DNA of 64,000 nucleotides from Pseudogemmobacter bohemicus (GCF_003290025.1 NZ_QNHG01000002.1:570941-634940); one strand, 5' to 3'. Shown: positions 7,223-16,560, numbered from the stretch's first letter. Translations and numbers: made by a program. The notes: generated by a model not told the origin, from the letters alone.

Positions 7223-9285
7223 AGGGCCGCTTCGATATTGCCGCCATCCACGGTCATCACATGGGCGGTGGTGCGGGCCGCGCTTGCCAGCGCAGTGAAA
7301 CCCTGCGCGACATGGCTCGCCTCGACCTCGCGGCCGAGAAGATTTCCCCCCATATAGCTGGCCTCATCAAGGCCGCGCGCGGCGGACCGCGCCGCGATCA
7401 TCTCGCCGGTCAGGAGGCCCGAGCGGATACGGTCCGCATTGATCCCGTTCACGCGGATCCCCTCGGATCCCAGTTCCAGCGCCAGCTGGCGCAACAGGAA
7501 GAAGGTTGTCGCTTTGGGCAAGCCATAGGCGCCGAAATTCCTGCCCGGGTTCACCGCCTGTTTCGAGACATTGATCAGGATCTGCCCGGCATCGCCCGCG
7601 CCGCGGGTGCCGCGTGCCGCGGTCTGGGCGCGGAACACCGCGACAGCCGCGCGGGCAAAGGCCTGATGGGCAAAGAAATTCAGCTCGAAACTCTGCCGCA
7701 GGATGTCATCCGGCAGGGTTGCGATCTCGCCATTGATCGCCGCGCCGGCATTGGAGACGAGGATATCAAGCCCGCCGAACCGCGCCACACAGGCCTGCAC
7801 CGCAACCTCTGCCGCGCCTTTCAGCGTGATGTCGCAGGCAATCCCGCCATGGTCGCGGCCAAGGGTCTTCAGCGCGGTATCAAGCAGCGCCTCGTCCCGG
7901 TCGACAAGGAACAAAGCCGCCCCTTCCGCTGCAAAGGCCCGAGCCGTGGCGAGGCCAATCGCGCCTGCGCCGCCGGTGACCAGCACCACCTTGCCCTGAA
8001 AGCGCGGCGGCTTGCCTTTGCCAAGCTTGGCCTGTTCCAGCGACCAGTACTCCATCTCGAACAGGTCGCGCTCGCCAATCGGATAAAACCCGCCAAGCCG
8101 CTCGCCATCCGCCATCACGCGGGTGGTCTGGCTGCCGATATCGCCCGCAATCCGCGCCGCCGCCGCATTGGCGCCGATACCGACCACGCCCTCACCCTCG
8201 ATCCAGGCGAGGCCGGGCATCGGCGAGAGCATGGTCTTCGGCGTTGCGGCCTGGGGCGCCTGGCGGTCAAAATAGGCGCCATATCCGGCGGCGAAATCGC
8301 TTACCGCCTTGCGCAGCGCATCGGGGCCACCGGCCAGGGTCTCGCGGGTGATCACCAACGGGTTGCCCTTGGTGCGGATCACATGATCCGGGGTTGCCAC
8401 GCCGCGTTTCGCCAGCGACGCGAGATCGCCCCGCAAGGTAAAGGCGCGGATCGCATCATCGGCGCGCAGATCGAGGACCGGCATTCCCGCAGTCTCGGGC
8501 AGACAGGATGCCAGCGCGCCGCGCAAGCCCGCCAGCACTTCGGCCAGCCGGGGCGGCGGCAAAGCCGCGCCGGGCCAGACCGGGCCGGGGCGGCGTTGGG
8601 CCAGCCAGGCCTCGACCTCATTGGTGTGGGAAATCAGCCGGTCGTAAGAGGCCTTCGCCCCGGGTCCCCAGGTGAAATGGCCGTGATTGACCAGCAAAAG
8701 GCCCTCGGCTTCGGGATTCGTGTCATAGGCATCCGCCGCCGCCTTGGCCAAAGCAAAGCCCGGCATGATATAGGGAAGCAGCGTCAGCCGGTCGCCGAAA
8801 ATCTCACGCGTGGCCGCCGCGACCTCGGGCAGGTTCGCGAGTGTCAGAAAGGCCGTCGCATGGGTGTGATCGACATATTTATGCGGGATCCAGGCATGCA
8901 GCAGCGTCTCGACCGAGGGGTTGGGGCCTGAACTGTCCATCAGATTGGCGCGCTGCACGTCGACCATCGCCTCGTCGGACAGCGCGGCCAGCCCGCGCAG
9001 CCGCGAAAGCGGCGCCATGCGCACGGCGGGCAAACCGGCGGCGGCAATCGTCTCGAGATCCCAGCCCGAGCCCTTTACATGCAGCACATCGACGGTGTCG
9101 CCGTAAACGTCGACGGCCTGCGCCTTCATCGAGGTATTGCCGCCCCCATGCATGACCATATCGGGGTCGCGCCCGATGATACGCGAGGAATAGACCCTGA
9201 GCGCCAGTTCCCGCGCCGCCGGATCGGACCCCGCCGCATCCTGCAAAGCCCGCGCCTCGGCCTCATCCCAGAGATTCACCCTCAT
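7216..9285 (-). CDS. Fused class II aldolase / short-chain dehydrogenase (RhaD-like bifunctional protein)
   Basis: This 689-residue two-domain enzyme has a class II sugar-phosphate aldolase domain at about 1-400: GGGNTSMK phosphate loop at 47-54, candidate catalytic E126, zinc ligands DHTH at 139-142 and H201 in NHGHFTWG. An SDR domain follows at about 431-689: TGGAGAIG at 437-444, SNAG at 511, S574, Y587 and K591 (YGLPK). Family members split rhamnulose 1-phosphate to DHAP and lactaldehyde and then oxidise the aldehyde. No other rhamnose gene is present, whereas MtnA and MtnK lie next door and a shared TGTCAA element lies in its promoter. Cleavage of methylthioribulose or deoxyribulose 1-phosphate, followed by reduction or oxidation of the aldehyde, is therefore a reasonable alternative. 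ATG 9285 is preferred to GTG 9291 because GGGGAGG is six bases upstream. Confidence 0.88.
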   Translation of the reverse strand: MRVNLWDEAEARALQDAAGSDPAARELALRVYSSRIIGRDPDMVMHGGGNTSMKAQAVDVYGDTVDVLHVKGSGWDLETIAAAGLPAVRMAPLSRLRGLAALSDEAMVDVQRANLMDSSGPNPSVETLLHAWIPHKYVDHTHATAFLTLANLPEVAAATREIFGDRLTLLPYIMPGFALAKAAADAYDTNPEAEGLLLVNHGHFTWGPGAKASYDRLISHTNEVEAWLAQRRPGPVWPGAALPPPRLAEVLAGLRGALASCLPETAGMPVLDLRADDAIRAFTLRGDLASLAKRGVATPDHVIRTKGNPLVITRETLAGGPDALRKAVSDFAAGYGAYFDRQAPQAATPKTMLSPMPGLAWIEGEGVVGIGANAAAARIAGDIGSQTTRVMADGERLGGFYPIGERDLFEMEYWSLEQAKLGKGKPPRFQGKVVLVTGGAGAIGLATARAFAAEGAALFLVDRDEALLDTALKTLGRDHGGIACDITLKGAAEVAVQACVARFGGLDILVSNAGAAINGEIATLPDDILRQSFELNFFAHQAFARAAVAVFRAQTAARGTRGAGDAGQILINVSKQAVNPGRNFGAYGLPKATTFFLLRQLALELGSEGIRVNGINADRIRSGLLTGEMIAARSAARGLDEASYMGGNLLGREVEASHVAQGFTALASAARTTAHVMTVDGGNIEAALR

Positions 9286-9360
9286 TTGCACCCTCCCCGG
9301 TGGATGATTAAGACTGCCTGCTCACAGGCGATTGCAGGACTGTCCGGCATTGTCTACAAA

Positions 9361-9383
9361 TGTCAATTATACCTGTCAAACGT
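9361..9383. promoter_or_regulatory. Candidate operator: tandem TGTCAA boxes
   Basis: TGTCAA at 9361-9366 is repeated 13 bases later as TGTCAAACGT at 9374-9383. The second copy matches 10 of 10 bases at 12895-12904, in front of mtnK and the importer. On the minus strand each TGTCAA reads TTGACA, a perfect -35 box; TTGACA at 9374-9379 is followed 17 bases on by TAGACA, a possible promoter for the aldolase/dehydrogenase gene. A repressor bound here would block that promoter. Confidence 0.5.
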
Positions 9384-9398
9384 AGAATGGAGTCAGCG

Positions 9399-10373
9399 GT
9401 GACCCCCACCTCCCGGCGGCGCACAATCGGCCAGGTCAGCGGCGAGAATGCCGTGATCGAGGTGGCCTGGCTTTATTACCACGAGGGGCTGAACCAGAAG
9501 GACATTGCCGAAACGCTGAGCATCTCGCGCGCGACGGTGGTGAATTATCTGCAGGAGGCGCGCGAGCGCGAGCTGATCCGGATCACCCTGGCGGCGCCGG
9601 CCTTTACCACGCATCGGCTGGCTTCGGATCTCTGCTGCCGCTTTGGTCTGAAAGCGGCCTATGTGGTCCCCGATGAGGGCGCCGGGGTCGAGGATGCCTT
9701 TCGCCGGGTGGTGAAAGGTGCTGCGCTCTGGCTGCCGGATCTGCTGGCGGCGGGCGACAATCTGGGCGTGGCCTGGGGGCGCACCGTATATGACCTCGCC
9801 GAGGCGCTGGAGATCACCCGCACCGAAGAGATGACCGTGTTGCAGCTGGTTGGCTCGATGGCGACGCCTTATGGCTTTACCGCCGAGGCCTGTTCGACCC
9901 GGCTGGCGCAGCGTCTCGGGGCGCGCTGTCTGAACCTCCACGCCCCGGCGATCCTGTCCAGCGCCGAGCTGGCCGGCGCGCTGAGGGCCGAGCCGATCAT
10001 CCGGGTGCAGCTTGATGAGATCGAAAAGCTGAACAAGCTTTTGTTCTCGGTCGGCACTGCGGCAGAGGACAGCCATATCGTGTCCAGCGGTCTCGCGACC
10101 ATGGAGGATCTGGCGCATTACAGGGCGCATGGCGCGGTGGGGGTGATCTGCGGCCGGTTCGTCGATGCCAAAGGCCGCCCGATCCCCGGCCCGATGGAGG
10201 ATCGCATGATCGGCATCCCGCTGGAGCGGTTGACGGGCCTTGATATGGGCATTCTGGTGACCCCCGGCCATGACAAGGTTCAGGCCACGATGGCGGCGAT
10301 AAGGGGCGGTTATGCCACGCATCTGGTCACCGGGTTGACCGTGGCCGAGGCGCTGCTGGCGCAGGATCTGTAA
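9399..10373 (+). CDS. SorC/DeoR-type sugar-binding transcriptional regulator
   Basis: This is a regulator of about 324 residues with an N-terminal helix-turn-helix (about 31-52: LNQKDIAETLSISRATVVNY) and a C-terminal sugar-phosphate-binding domain of the SorC/CggR type, which shares a fold with sugar isomerases (ISOCOT). Such proteins respond to a phosphorylated sugar. It lies between the aldolase/dehydrogenase gene and mtnA-mtnK, so methylthioribose phosphate, deoxyribose phosphate or a related compound is the likely signal. The start is uncertain: GTG 9399 has GGAG six bases upstream, while ATG 9387 and ATG 9360 are in frame but lack a ribosome site, and 9360 lies immediately before the operator-like repeats. 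It converges with mtnA. Confidence 0.85.
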   Translation: MTPTSRRRTIGQVSGENAVIEVAWLYYHEGLNQKDIAETLSISRATVVNYLQEARERELIRITLAAPAFTTHRLASDLCCRFGLKAAYVVPDEGAGVEDAFRRVVKGAALWLPDLLAAGDNLGVAWGRTVYDLAEALEITRTEEMTVLQLVGSMATPYGFTAEACSTRLAQRLGARCLNLHAPAILSSAELAGALRAEPIIRVQLDEIEKLNKLLFSVGTAAEDSHIVSSGLATMEDLAHYRAHGAVGVICGRFVDAKGRPIPGPMEDRMIGIPLERLTGLDMGILVTPGHDKVQATMAAIRGGYATHLVTGLTVAEALLAQDL

Positions 10374-10399
10374 CCCCGCGCCAGCCCATTCCTGTGCCA

Positions 10400-11506
10400 T
10401 CATCGTTTCAGCGCGGCGGCCTTCAGATCGCCGAACATCGCCTCCATCGCGTCCGCATCTGCGGCCACAACACCGCGCTCGGTGATCAGGCCGGTGACCA
10501 GCGCCGCCGGTGTCACGTCAAAGGCCGGGTTGCGGCCGCCTGTGCCGTCGGGGCTGATCTGCACCTGGATGATTTTCCCCGAGGCGTCTTTGCCCTGGAC
10601 ATGGGTGACCTCGGTGTCCGAGCGCTCTTCGATGGGGATTTCCTTCACCCCGTCCACCACCGTCCAGTCGATGGTGGGCGAGGGCAGCGCGACATAGAAA
10701 GGCACGCCATTGGCCTTTGCCGCCAACGCCTTCAGGTATGTCCCGATCTTGTTGCAGACATCGCCCTGGGCGGTGGTGCGGTCGGTGCCGACGATCACCA
10801 GATCGACCTCGCCATGCTGCATCAGATGGCCGCCTGCATTGTCGACGATCAGATCATGGCTGACGCCCGCCGAGTTCAGCTCCCAGGCGGTCAGCTGGGC
10901 GCCCTGGTTGCGGGGCCGCGTCTCATCGACAAAGACATGCACCGGAATGCCGGCGAGGGCGGCGTGATAGATCGGCGAGGTCGCGGTGCCCCAGTCGACC
11001 GTCGCGGGCCAGCCCGCATTGCAATGGGTCAGGATATTGACCCGTTGCCCCGGCTTTCTGGCCGCAATCTCGCGGATCAGCGCGAGGCCATGTTCCCCGA
11101 TCCGCCGGTTGATCTCGACATCTTCATCCGCGATCTCGTCGGCGCGTTTCGCCGCCGCAGCCGCGCGGGCCCCGGGCGCCAGCGGGCGCAGCAGCCGGTC
11201 CATCTCATCCAGCGCCCAGCGGAGGTTGATCGCGGTGGGGCGGGTTTCGTGCAGCACCTCCCAGGTCTCAGTGAGGGAGGCATCCGAGGGGTCGCGCGCC
11301 ATCTGATCCGCCACGCCGTAAGCCGCCGTCGCCCCGATCAGCGGCGCACCACGCACCCACATATCGCGGATCGCGACCGCATAATCGTCGCGCGTGGTCA
11401 AAGGTACGATGCGCAGCTCATGCGGCAGCCAGCGCTGGTCGATGATCATCACCTGGCCCGTCGCCTCGCGCCAGATCGAGCGGTAGGGTTTGCCATTGAT
11501 CTTCAC
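10400..11506 (-). CDS. mtnA: S-methyl-5-thioribose-1-phosphate isomerase
   Basis: This enzyme converts methylthioribose 1-phosphate to methylthioribulose 1-phosphate in methionine salvage, and in many bacteria also 5-deoxyribose 1-phosphate to 5-deoxyribulose 1-phosphate. It is 368 residues, normal for the family. Visible signatures are [13 protein letters not shown] at about 52-64, ILTHCNAG with the catalytic Cys at about 162, DNAGGHLM, and [11 protein letters not shown] with the catalytic Asp at about 242. These separate it from eIF2B subunits, which lack the Cys/Asp pair. It overlaps mtnK by four bases (ATGA), so the two are co-translated. There is no mtnB, mtnC or mtnD in the window, so the product must go elsewhere. 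Confidence 0.95.
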   Translation of the reverse strand: MKINGKPYRSIWREATGQVMIIDQRWLPHELRIVPLTTRDDYAVAIRDMWVRGAPLIGATAAYGVADQMARDPSDASLTETWEVLHETRPTAINLRWALDEMDRLLRPLAPGARAAAAAKRADEIADEDVEINRRIGEHGLALIREIAARKPGQRVNILTHCNAGWPATVDWGTATSPIYHAALAGIPVHVFVDETRPRNQGAQLTAWELNSAGVSHDLIVDNAGGHLMQHGEVDLVIVGTDRTTAQGDVCNKIGTYLKALAAKANGVPFYVALPSPTIDWTVVDGVKEIPIEERSDTEVTHVQGKDASGKIIQVQISPDGTGGRNPAFDVTPAALVTGLITERGVVAADADAMEAMFGDLKAAALKR

Positions 11507-12768
11507 AGGTGGTTCTCCTGGGCAATGCGCCGCGCAAGGTCGAGCACGGCAGGGGTTCCGGTCAGGCCATTGCGGCCATGGATCAGCGCAGTGCCAAGCG
11601 CCAGCGCGCGTGTCTCGCAGGCGGCGCGGGTGGGCTCGTCGCTGATCCGTTCGAAATCGGCATTATGGGCGAGGCCAAGGACGCGGCGATGGATCTCGAC
11701 CCCGCAGAACCCAAGCGCATCGCGCCAGATCGCGCCGAGGCGTTCGGTGCGGGCGATCTCGCTGGCGAGGCTGTGGCCCTGATCCTCGTAAAGTGTCGCC
11801 TGGTAGAGGATGCCACTCCGCTCTTCGCGCCAGAGGCGGGTGAATTCGGCCTCGAACATGGTCCAGATGGTCTCGGTGACGGCAAGCAGCCAGTCCTGAT
11901 AGACGGCCCTTGCGCCGGGTGTCGTCTCATGCCCGGGCTGCGCCATAAAGGCCATCAGGAAGTTGGAAATCAGCATGCCCACGTCAAAGCCAATCGGGCC
12001 GTAAGTGGCGAATTCCGGGTCGATCACGCGGATATCGTCGTCTGAGACCATGATCGAGCCGGTATGGAGATCCCCGTGCAGCATCGTCTCGGCCTGCGAG
12101 GTGAAGGCCATTTTCAGATGCTGCGCCGCGACTTTCAGCGTCATATCGCCCTGGATCCGGGCGATGGCACCCTCAAGCCCCGGCGTGTGCCGGTTCAGAC
12201 TGGCATTGAAGTACGGGTCAGAAAAGACAAGGTTTTCTGTGATATCGCACAGCTCGACATTGCCCGCAAACAGCGCCAGATCGGCCTTTTTGTCGGCGGT
12301 TTTCATCGAGAGATCCGAGCCCCGGAACAGCGTCCGCGCGCAGAATTCCCCCAGTCTTTCGCCGAGGTTTTCGTAGCGTTTTCCCTGGATCAGCCCATGG
12401 CGCAGGATGATATGGGGCGTCAGGAATTCCATCACGACAATGGCCTGCGTCTCGTCGAAATACCAGATCTCGGGCACCGAGCCAGGGTCGCGCGCCTCCT
12501 GCCGGATCAGCGCGTTATACTCAAAGAAGCTGCGTTTCAGCGGCAGCGGCCAGGATTCCCCCACCAGCCGCACATAGGGAAGCGCCTGTTTCACAATCGC
12601 CGCGCCCAGCCTGCCGCGCAGGATGAAAACAAGGTTCAGGTTGCCATCGCCAACCTCCTCGACCTGCCAGCTGTCAGCCGGGCCAACACGGTCCAGCAAC
12701 ACATCCAGCCCGCCCAGACGGGTTGGCAGCGTCTCGGGCGTCAGCGCCCGGTAATCAGACGGAATCAC
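11503..12768 (-). CDS. mtnK: S-methyl-5-thioribose kinase
   Basis: This kinase phosphorylates free methylthioribose at C1; several MtnK enzymes also take 5-deoxyribose. The 421-residue protein has the protein-kinase-like fold with the family motif [10 protein letters not shown] at about 231-240 (catalytic Asp at 233) and the metal site DPEFA at about 250, plus a Gly-rich start at about 40. GTG 12768 is chosen because GGAGGAGAGACC directly precedes it; an ATG at 12900 would add 44 residues of unlike composition. It is the first gene of mtnK-mtnA and is divergent from the ribose-type importer, sharing a short promoter region with a perfect TGTCAA box. Having a kinase rather than a phosphorylase implies that free methylthioribose, perhaps imported, is the substrate. 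Confidence 0.94.
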   Translation of the reverse strand: MIPSDYRALTPETLPTRLGGLDVLLDRVGPADSWQVEEVGDGNLNLVFILRGRLGAAIVKQALPYVRLVGESWPLPLKRSFFEYNALIRQEARDPGSVPEIWYFDETQAIVVMEFLTPHIILRHGLIQGKRYENLGERLGEFCARTLFRGSDLSMKTADKKADLALFAGNVELCDITENLVFSDPYFNASLNRHTPGLEGAIARIQGDMTLKVAAQHLKMAFTSQAETMLHGDLHTGSIMVSDDDIRVIDPEFATYGPIGFDVGMLISNFLMAFMAQPGHETTPGARAVYQDWLLAVTETIWTMFEAEFTRLWREERSGILYQATLYEDQGHSLASEIARTERLGAIWRDALGFCGVEIHRRVLGLAHNADFERISDEPTRAACETRALALGTALIHGRNGLTGTPAVLDLARRIAQENHL

Positions 12769-12894
12769 GGTCTCTCCTCCCGGAATCGGGGCCTTGCGCG
12801 GAAGGTGCAGGGCCCTTGTCCTGTTCGGCCAATGGGCGGATTCCTCCTGCCGCCCACTGGCTTCGCAGCTCAGAATTTCCATTCTTCCGGCATT

Positions 12895-12912
12895 TGTCAA
12901 ACGTTATTGACT
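12895..12912. promoter_or_regulatory. Inverted-repeat operator overlapping divergent -35 boxes
   Basis: TGTCAA-ACGTTA-TTGACT is a near-perfect inverted repeat. The minus strand reads TTGACA as a -35 box facing mtnK, with a weak AATTCT -10 box 17 bases on. The plus strand reads TTGACT as a -35 box facing the importer. One bound regulator would cover both. The left ten bases repeat exactly at 9374-9383 beside the SorC-type regulator. Confidence 0.55.
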
Positions 12913-12958
12913 TTTGAATAATCACAGCGATAGCCTGGGGATGGGAGAGGAGACCACC

Positions 12959-14467
12959 GTGCCGCAGGATGCCATCGTTATTACGGGGCTGACCCGATCT
13001 TTTGCGCGCAACCATGTGCTTCGCGGGGTGAATCTGACCCTGCCGGCGGGCAAGGTCACCGTGTTGATGGGCGCGAACGGCGCGGGGAAATCCACGCTGG
13101 TCAAGATTCTTTGCGGCGTGCAGCGGCGGGATGCGGGTCAGATCACACTGGACGGTATGCCCTTTGATCCGCCAGACCCGGCCGCTGCGCTGCGGGCCGG
13201 GGTGGTGACGGTGCATCAGAATATCAATGACGGTGTGGCACCCGATCTCGACGTGGCCTCGAACCTCTTGCTGGATGAACTGGCTGCGGGCTCGTCCTTC
13301 TTTCTGAATACCCGCCGGATGCGTGAAGAGGCGCGGCGGATTGCCGGTGCCGTGGGGCTGGAGGTCGATGTTTCGCGCCCGGTGCGCGAGCTGGTGCTGG
13401 CTGACCGCCAGCTGGTTTCCATCGCGCGGGCCATGTCGCATCACCCGCGGCTGTTGATCCTGGACGAGCCGACCTCGTCGCTTTCGGCGGCAGAAACGGA
13501 ACGCCTGTTCACATTGATCGACCGGCTCAGGGCCGAGGGGGTGGCGATCCTTTATATTTCCCACCGCATGTCGGATATCCGCCGCCTTGCCGACCGGATC
13601 GTGTCGATGCGGGACGGTCAGATTTCCGGCCAGTTCGAGGGGGATACCCTTGATTACGCTGGCGCGGTGCGCGCCATGCTGGGCCATGAGATCACCGAGG
13701 TCGATATCGCCATTCCGCCCCAGGGTCGCGCCGTGATCGAGGCGCGCGCGCTGCGTCTGCGGCCCGATTCGGTGCCGTTTGACCTCAGCCTGCATGAGAA
13801 TGAGGTGGTTGCGATCACCGGCCTCGTTGGTTCGGGGAAGTCGGCCTTCGCCGAGGTGCTTTACGGCGTCTCCCGCGCGGTCGGGGGGCAGATCACCCTG
13901 GACGGAAGCGCCTATACGCCGCAGAATCCCGGCGTGGCGGTCAAAGCGGGGGTGTTCCTTTCGGCCAAGGACCGGCTTTTGAATGCGGTGATCCCGGAAT
14001 TCGACATCACCCGCAATATGACGCTGCCCTTCCTGTCGCGCCATGCCGGGCTGTTGGCGCTGCTCCGCCCCGGCTCCGAGCGCGGCACCGCGACAAGGAT
14101 GATCGGTGAGATGGGGGTCGTCTGCCAGAGCCCGAAGGACAGCATCCTGACGCTTTCCGGCGGCAATCAGCAAAAGGTCGTGGTCGCGCGCTGGCTGGCC
14201 GAAGCCTCGCGCCTTCTGATCCTCGATGAACCCTTCCAGGGCGTCGACATCCAGGCCCGCCGCGATATCGGTCGCCATATCCGCGCCAGTGCCTCGGGGC
14301 GTGCCACGCTCGTCCTTTGCGCCGAGATCGACGAGGCGCTGGAGGTCGCGGACCGCATCCTTGTGATGAGCGAGCACTCGATCATCGGCGCCCATCGCAA
14401 CCAGAATATCGACCTTGGCCTTGTCATGGCGCAGGTCACCGAATCCGCCGCAGGACATGTCGCATGA
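12959..14467 (+). CDS. Ribose-type sugar ABC transporter ATP-binding protein (RbsA-like)
   Basis: This is a duplicated ATPase of about 502 residues with two nucleotide-binding domains. The first has GANGAGKST (Walker A) and LLILDEPTSSLS (Walker B). The second has GLVGSGKSA, the canonical signature LSGGNQQKVVVARWL and LLILDEPFQGVD. This tandem form is specific to the CUT2 class, which carries pentoses and small sugars. GTG 12959 is chosen because AGAGGAG lies six bases upstream; ATG 12941 is in frame and possible. It begins a probable six-gene operon (ATPase, permease, binding protein, two transketolase subunits, RuBisCO-like protein) divergent from mtnK, so methylthioribose or another unusual pentose is the likely cargo. 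Confidence 0.9.
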   Translation: MPQDAIVITGLTRSFARNHVLRGVNLTLPAGKVTVLMGANGAGKSTLVKILCGVQRRDAGQITLDGMPFDPPDPAAALRAGVVTVHQNINDGVAPDLDVASNLLLDELAAGSSFFLNTRRMREEARRIAGAVGLEVDVSRPVRELVLADRQLVSIARAMSHHPRLLILDEPTSSLSAAETERLFTLIDRLRAEGVAILYISHRMSDIRRLADRIVSMRDGQISGQFEGDTLDYAGAVRAMLGHEITEVDIAIPPQGRAVIEARALRLRPDSVPFDLSLHENEVVAITGLVGSGKSAFAEVLYGVSRAVGGQITLDGSAYTPQNPGVAVKAGVFLSAKDRLLNAVIPEFDITRNMTLPFLSRHAGLLALLRPGSERGTATRMIGEMGVVCQSPKDSILTLSGGNQQKVVVARWLAEASRLLILDEPFQGVDIQARRDIGRHIRASASGRATLVLCAEIDEALEVADRILVMSEHSIIGAHRNQNIDLGLVMAQVTESAAGHVA

Positions 14468-15480
14468 AAAGAGACTTCAATTTTACCGATTTCGCGATCC
14501 GCTACGGGTTTCTGATCCTGATGGCAGGGCTGGTGATCGGGTTTTCCATCGCGCAGCCGGCCTTCCTGACCGCGCGGAGCGGCGTGTTCATCCTGCAATC
14601 GGTTGCGATCACCGGCATTCTGGCGCTTGGGGTGACGGCGACGCTGGTGGTCGGCGGGTTTGATCTGTCCATCGGGGCGGTGGCGACTTCGGCCCTGATG
14701 CTTTCGGCCTATACGATGGTGATCTGGGATCTGGGCGCGGTCGAGGCGGTGGTGTTCTGCCTGGCGATGGGGGCCTTTGTCGGGTTGGTGAACGGGCTGC
14801 TGATCGTCAAGATGCGGGTGCCGGATCTGCTGGCGACGCTAGGAATGATGTTCCTGCTGATGGGGCTGCAGCGCATCCCGACGGAAGGAAATTCCATCTC
14901 GACCGGTATGTCGCTGCCTGATGGCAGCACCGCGAGCGGGGTCTTCTCGCCCGGCTTCCTGATGCTGGGGCGGCATCGGCTGGATTTCATCCTGGATGAT
15001 CTGGTGCCGCTGTCGGTGGTGTTCCTGATCGTGATCGCGCTGCTGGTCTGGGGGTTTCTTGAACTGACCCGCCATGGCCGCGTGATGTATGCGATCGGGT
15101 CGAACGCCAAAGCCGCGAGCCTCGCGGGGATCAACGTGAATTTCTATCGCGTGCTGGCCTATGTGATTTCGGGCACACTGGCCTCTTTCGGCGGCATCCT
15201 CTTGTCGGCGCGGCTGGGGCGCGGCGATGTGGCCTCGGGGAACAACCTGCTGCTGGATGCGGTCGCTGCCGCGCTGATCGGCTTTGCCGTGCTGGGCGCC
15301 GCGAAACCGAACGCCTTTGGCACCGCCATCGGTGCGCTGTTTGTCGGCATCCTCTTGCAGGGTCTGACGATGCTGAACGCGCCCTATTACACCCAGGATT
15401 TCATCAAGGGCGCCGTTCTCGTCGTCGCCCTCGTTTTTACCTTCGCGCTTTCCGGTCGGGGAGGCCGGGCGCGCGGCTAG
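14464..15480 (+). CDS. Ribose-type sugar ABC transporter permease (RbsC-like)
   Basis: This is an inner-membrane permease of 338 residues with eight to ten hydrophobic segments and the CUT2 permease signature region (ATLVVGGFDLSIGAVATSAL and later GRVMYAIGSNAKAASLAGINV). It overlaps the ATPase gene by four bases (ATGA), so the two are translated together. It forms a homodimer in characterised CUT2 systems, which explains the single permease gene. The substrate is inferred from the divergent mtnK and the downstream enzymes. Confidence 0.92.
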   Translation: MKRDFNFTDFAIRYGFLILMAGLVIGFSIAQPAFLTARSGVFILQSVAITGILALGVTATLVVGGFDLSIGAVATSALMLSAYTMVIWDLGAVEAVVFCLAMGAFVGLVNGLLIVKMRVPDLLATLGMMFLLMGLQRIPTEGNSISTGMSLPDGSTASGVFSPGFLMLGRHRLDFILDDLVPLSVVFLIVIALLVWGFLELTRHGRVMYAIGSNAKAASLAGINVNFYRVLAYVISGTLASFGGILLSARLGRGDVASGNNLLLDAVAAALIGFAVLGAAKPNAFGTAIGALFVGILLQGLTMLNAPYYTQDFIKGAVLVVALVFTFALSGRGGRARG

Positions 15481-15513
15481 TCACGCCGAATAATGGAGAA
15501 GAGGGAGGAAACC

Positions 15514-16551
15514 ATGATCTCCAGACGGATGTTTGCAGGGCTTTTGGCCGGGGTCGCGCTGATCCCGGGGCTGGCGGTGGCGCAGGATGCGCCGGCGCCG
15601 TTCGACAAGCCGGGCGAGGTGAAGATCGCGCTGGTGCGCTATCTTTCCACCGGTGATTTCTTCCAGGCCTATCTTTCGGGTGTGGAAAAGCAGTCAGAGG
15701 CCCTGGGCGTCAGCCTCCAGGTGTTTGACTCGCGCCAGGATGCGGCTTTGCAGGCCGATATGGTCGATCAGGCCATCGCGCTTGGGGTTGATGGCATCAT
15801 CATCCAGCACGGTCTGACCGAATCGATGAAAGAGGCCGCGCAGCGCGCCGTCGATGCCGGAATCAAGGTCGTCGCTTTCGACGTGAATGTCGAAAACGCC
15901 GCCATCCCGCAGGTCGAACAGTCTGACCGCGACCTGGCACGTCTGGCGCTGGAACAGGCGATCAAGGATCAGGGTGAGACCTGGACCGCCGGTTACGTCT
16001 ATGTCCCCGGCATTGCGCCGCTTGACCGCCGCGACGAGACCTGGAAAGAGTTCAAGGCGAAATATCCGGGCATCACCGAGAAAGCGATGTTCGGCACCAT
16101 GGACAACCCGATCGCGAATTCGGTCGCGAACCAGGCGCGCTCGGTGCTGTCTGCCAACCCCGACATCCAGGTCGTCTTTGCCCCCTATGACGAATTCGCC
16201 AAGGGCGTGAAGATCGCCGTCGACGAGGCCGGCATGGGTCAGGATGTGGCGATCTATTCGGCGGACGTGTCGACCGCCGATATCGCGCTGATGCGCGAGG
16301 AAGGCTCCAGCTGGAAAGCCACCGCCGCGACCAACCCCGCCGTGGTGGGTGAGGTCTCGGTGCGCACGCTCGCGCAGCTGCTGGCGGGCGAAGAGGTCGG
16401 CGCACAGGTCATCGTTCCGCCGACGCTGATCACCCAGGCCGAACTGAATGAGCTGAACATCTCGAATATGGAAGAGCTGGGCGCGAAGATGCCGGCCTTT
16501 GTCCATGCCGAGGTCTCGGTCAGCCCCTGGATGAAGCTGCCCGCACGTTGA
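15514..16551 (+). CDS. Sugar-binding protein of a ribose-type ABC transporter (RbsB-like)
   Basis: This is a periplasmic binding protein of 345 residues, type I fold, with the family sequence QADMVDQAIALGVDGIIIQ and later ANPDIQVVFAPYDEFAKGV. The N-terminus is MISRRMFAGLLAGVALIPG, followed by a VAQ cleavage site. The SRRMF pair fits a Tat signal as well as a Sec signal. ATG 15514 is chosen because GGGAGGAAACC precedes it; ATG 15493 is in frame but would add residues before the signal. It ends just before a strong hairpin. As part of the operon with RuBisCO-like protein and transketolase genes, and divergent from mtnK, it probably binds a pentose or a 5-thio/5-deoxypentose. Confidence 0.9.
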   Translation: MISRRMFAGLLAGVALIPGLAVAQDAPAPFDKPGEVKIALVRYLSTGDFFQAYLSGVEKQSEALGVSLQVFDSRQDAALQADMVDQAIALGVDGIIIQHGLTESMKEAAQRAVDAGIKVVAFDVNVENAAIPQVEQSDRDLARLALEQAIKDQGETWTAGYVYVPGIAPLDRRDETWKEFKAKYPGITEKAMFGTMDNPIANSVANQARSVLSANPDIQVVFAPYDEFAKGVKIAVDEAGMGQDVAIYSADVSTADIALMREEGSSWKATAATNPAVVGEVSVRTLAQLLAGEEVGAQVIVPPTLITQAELNELNISNMEELGAKMPAFVHAEVSVSPWMKLPAR

Positions 16552-16560
16552 ACACTGACC

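Noticed and set aside
7213-8931. 572-residue plus-strand open frame over the aldolase/dehydrogenase gene
   Set aside because: It is antisense to a protein with two complete active sites and has no ribosome site or domain.
7216-9285. Rhamnose catabolic function for the fused aldolase
   Set aside because: The family supports it, but no rhamnose importer, kinase, isomerase or mutarotase is present. It is kept only as an alternative.
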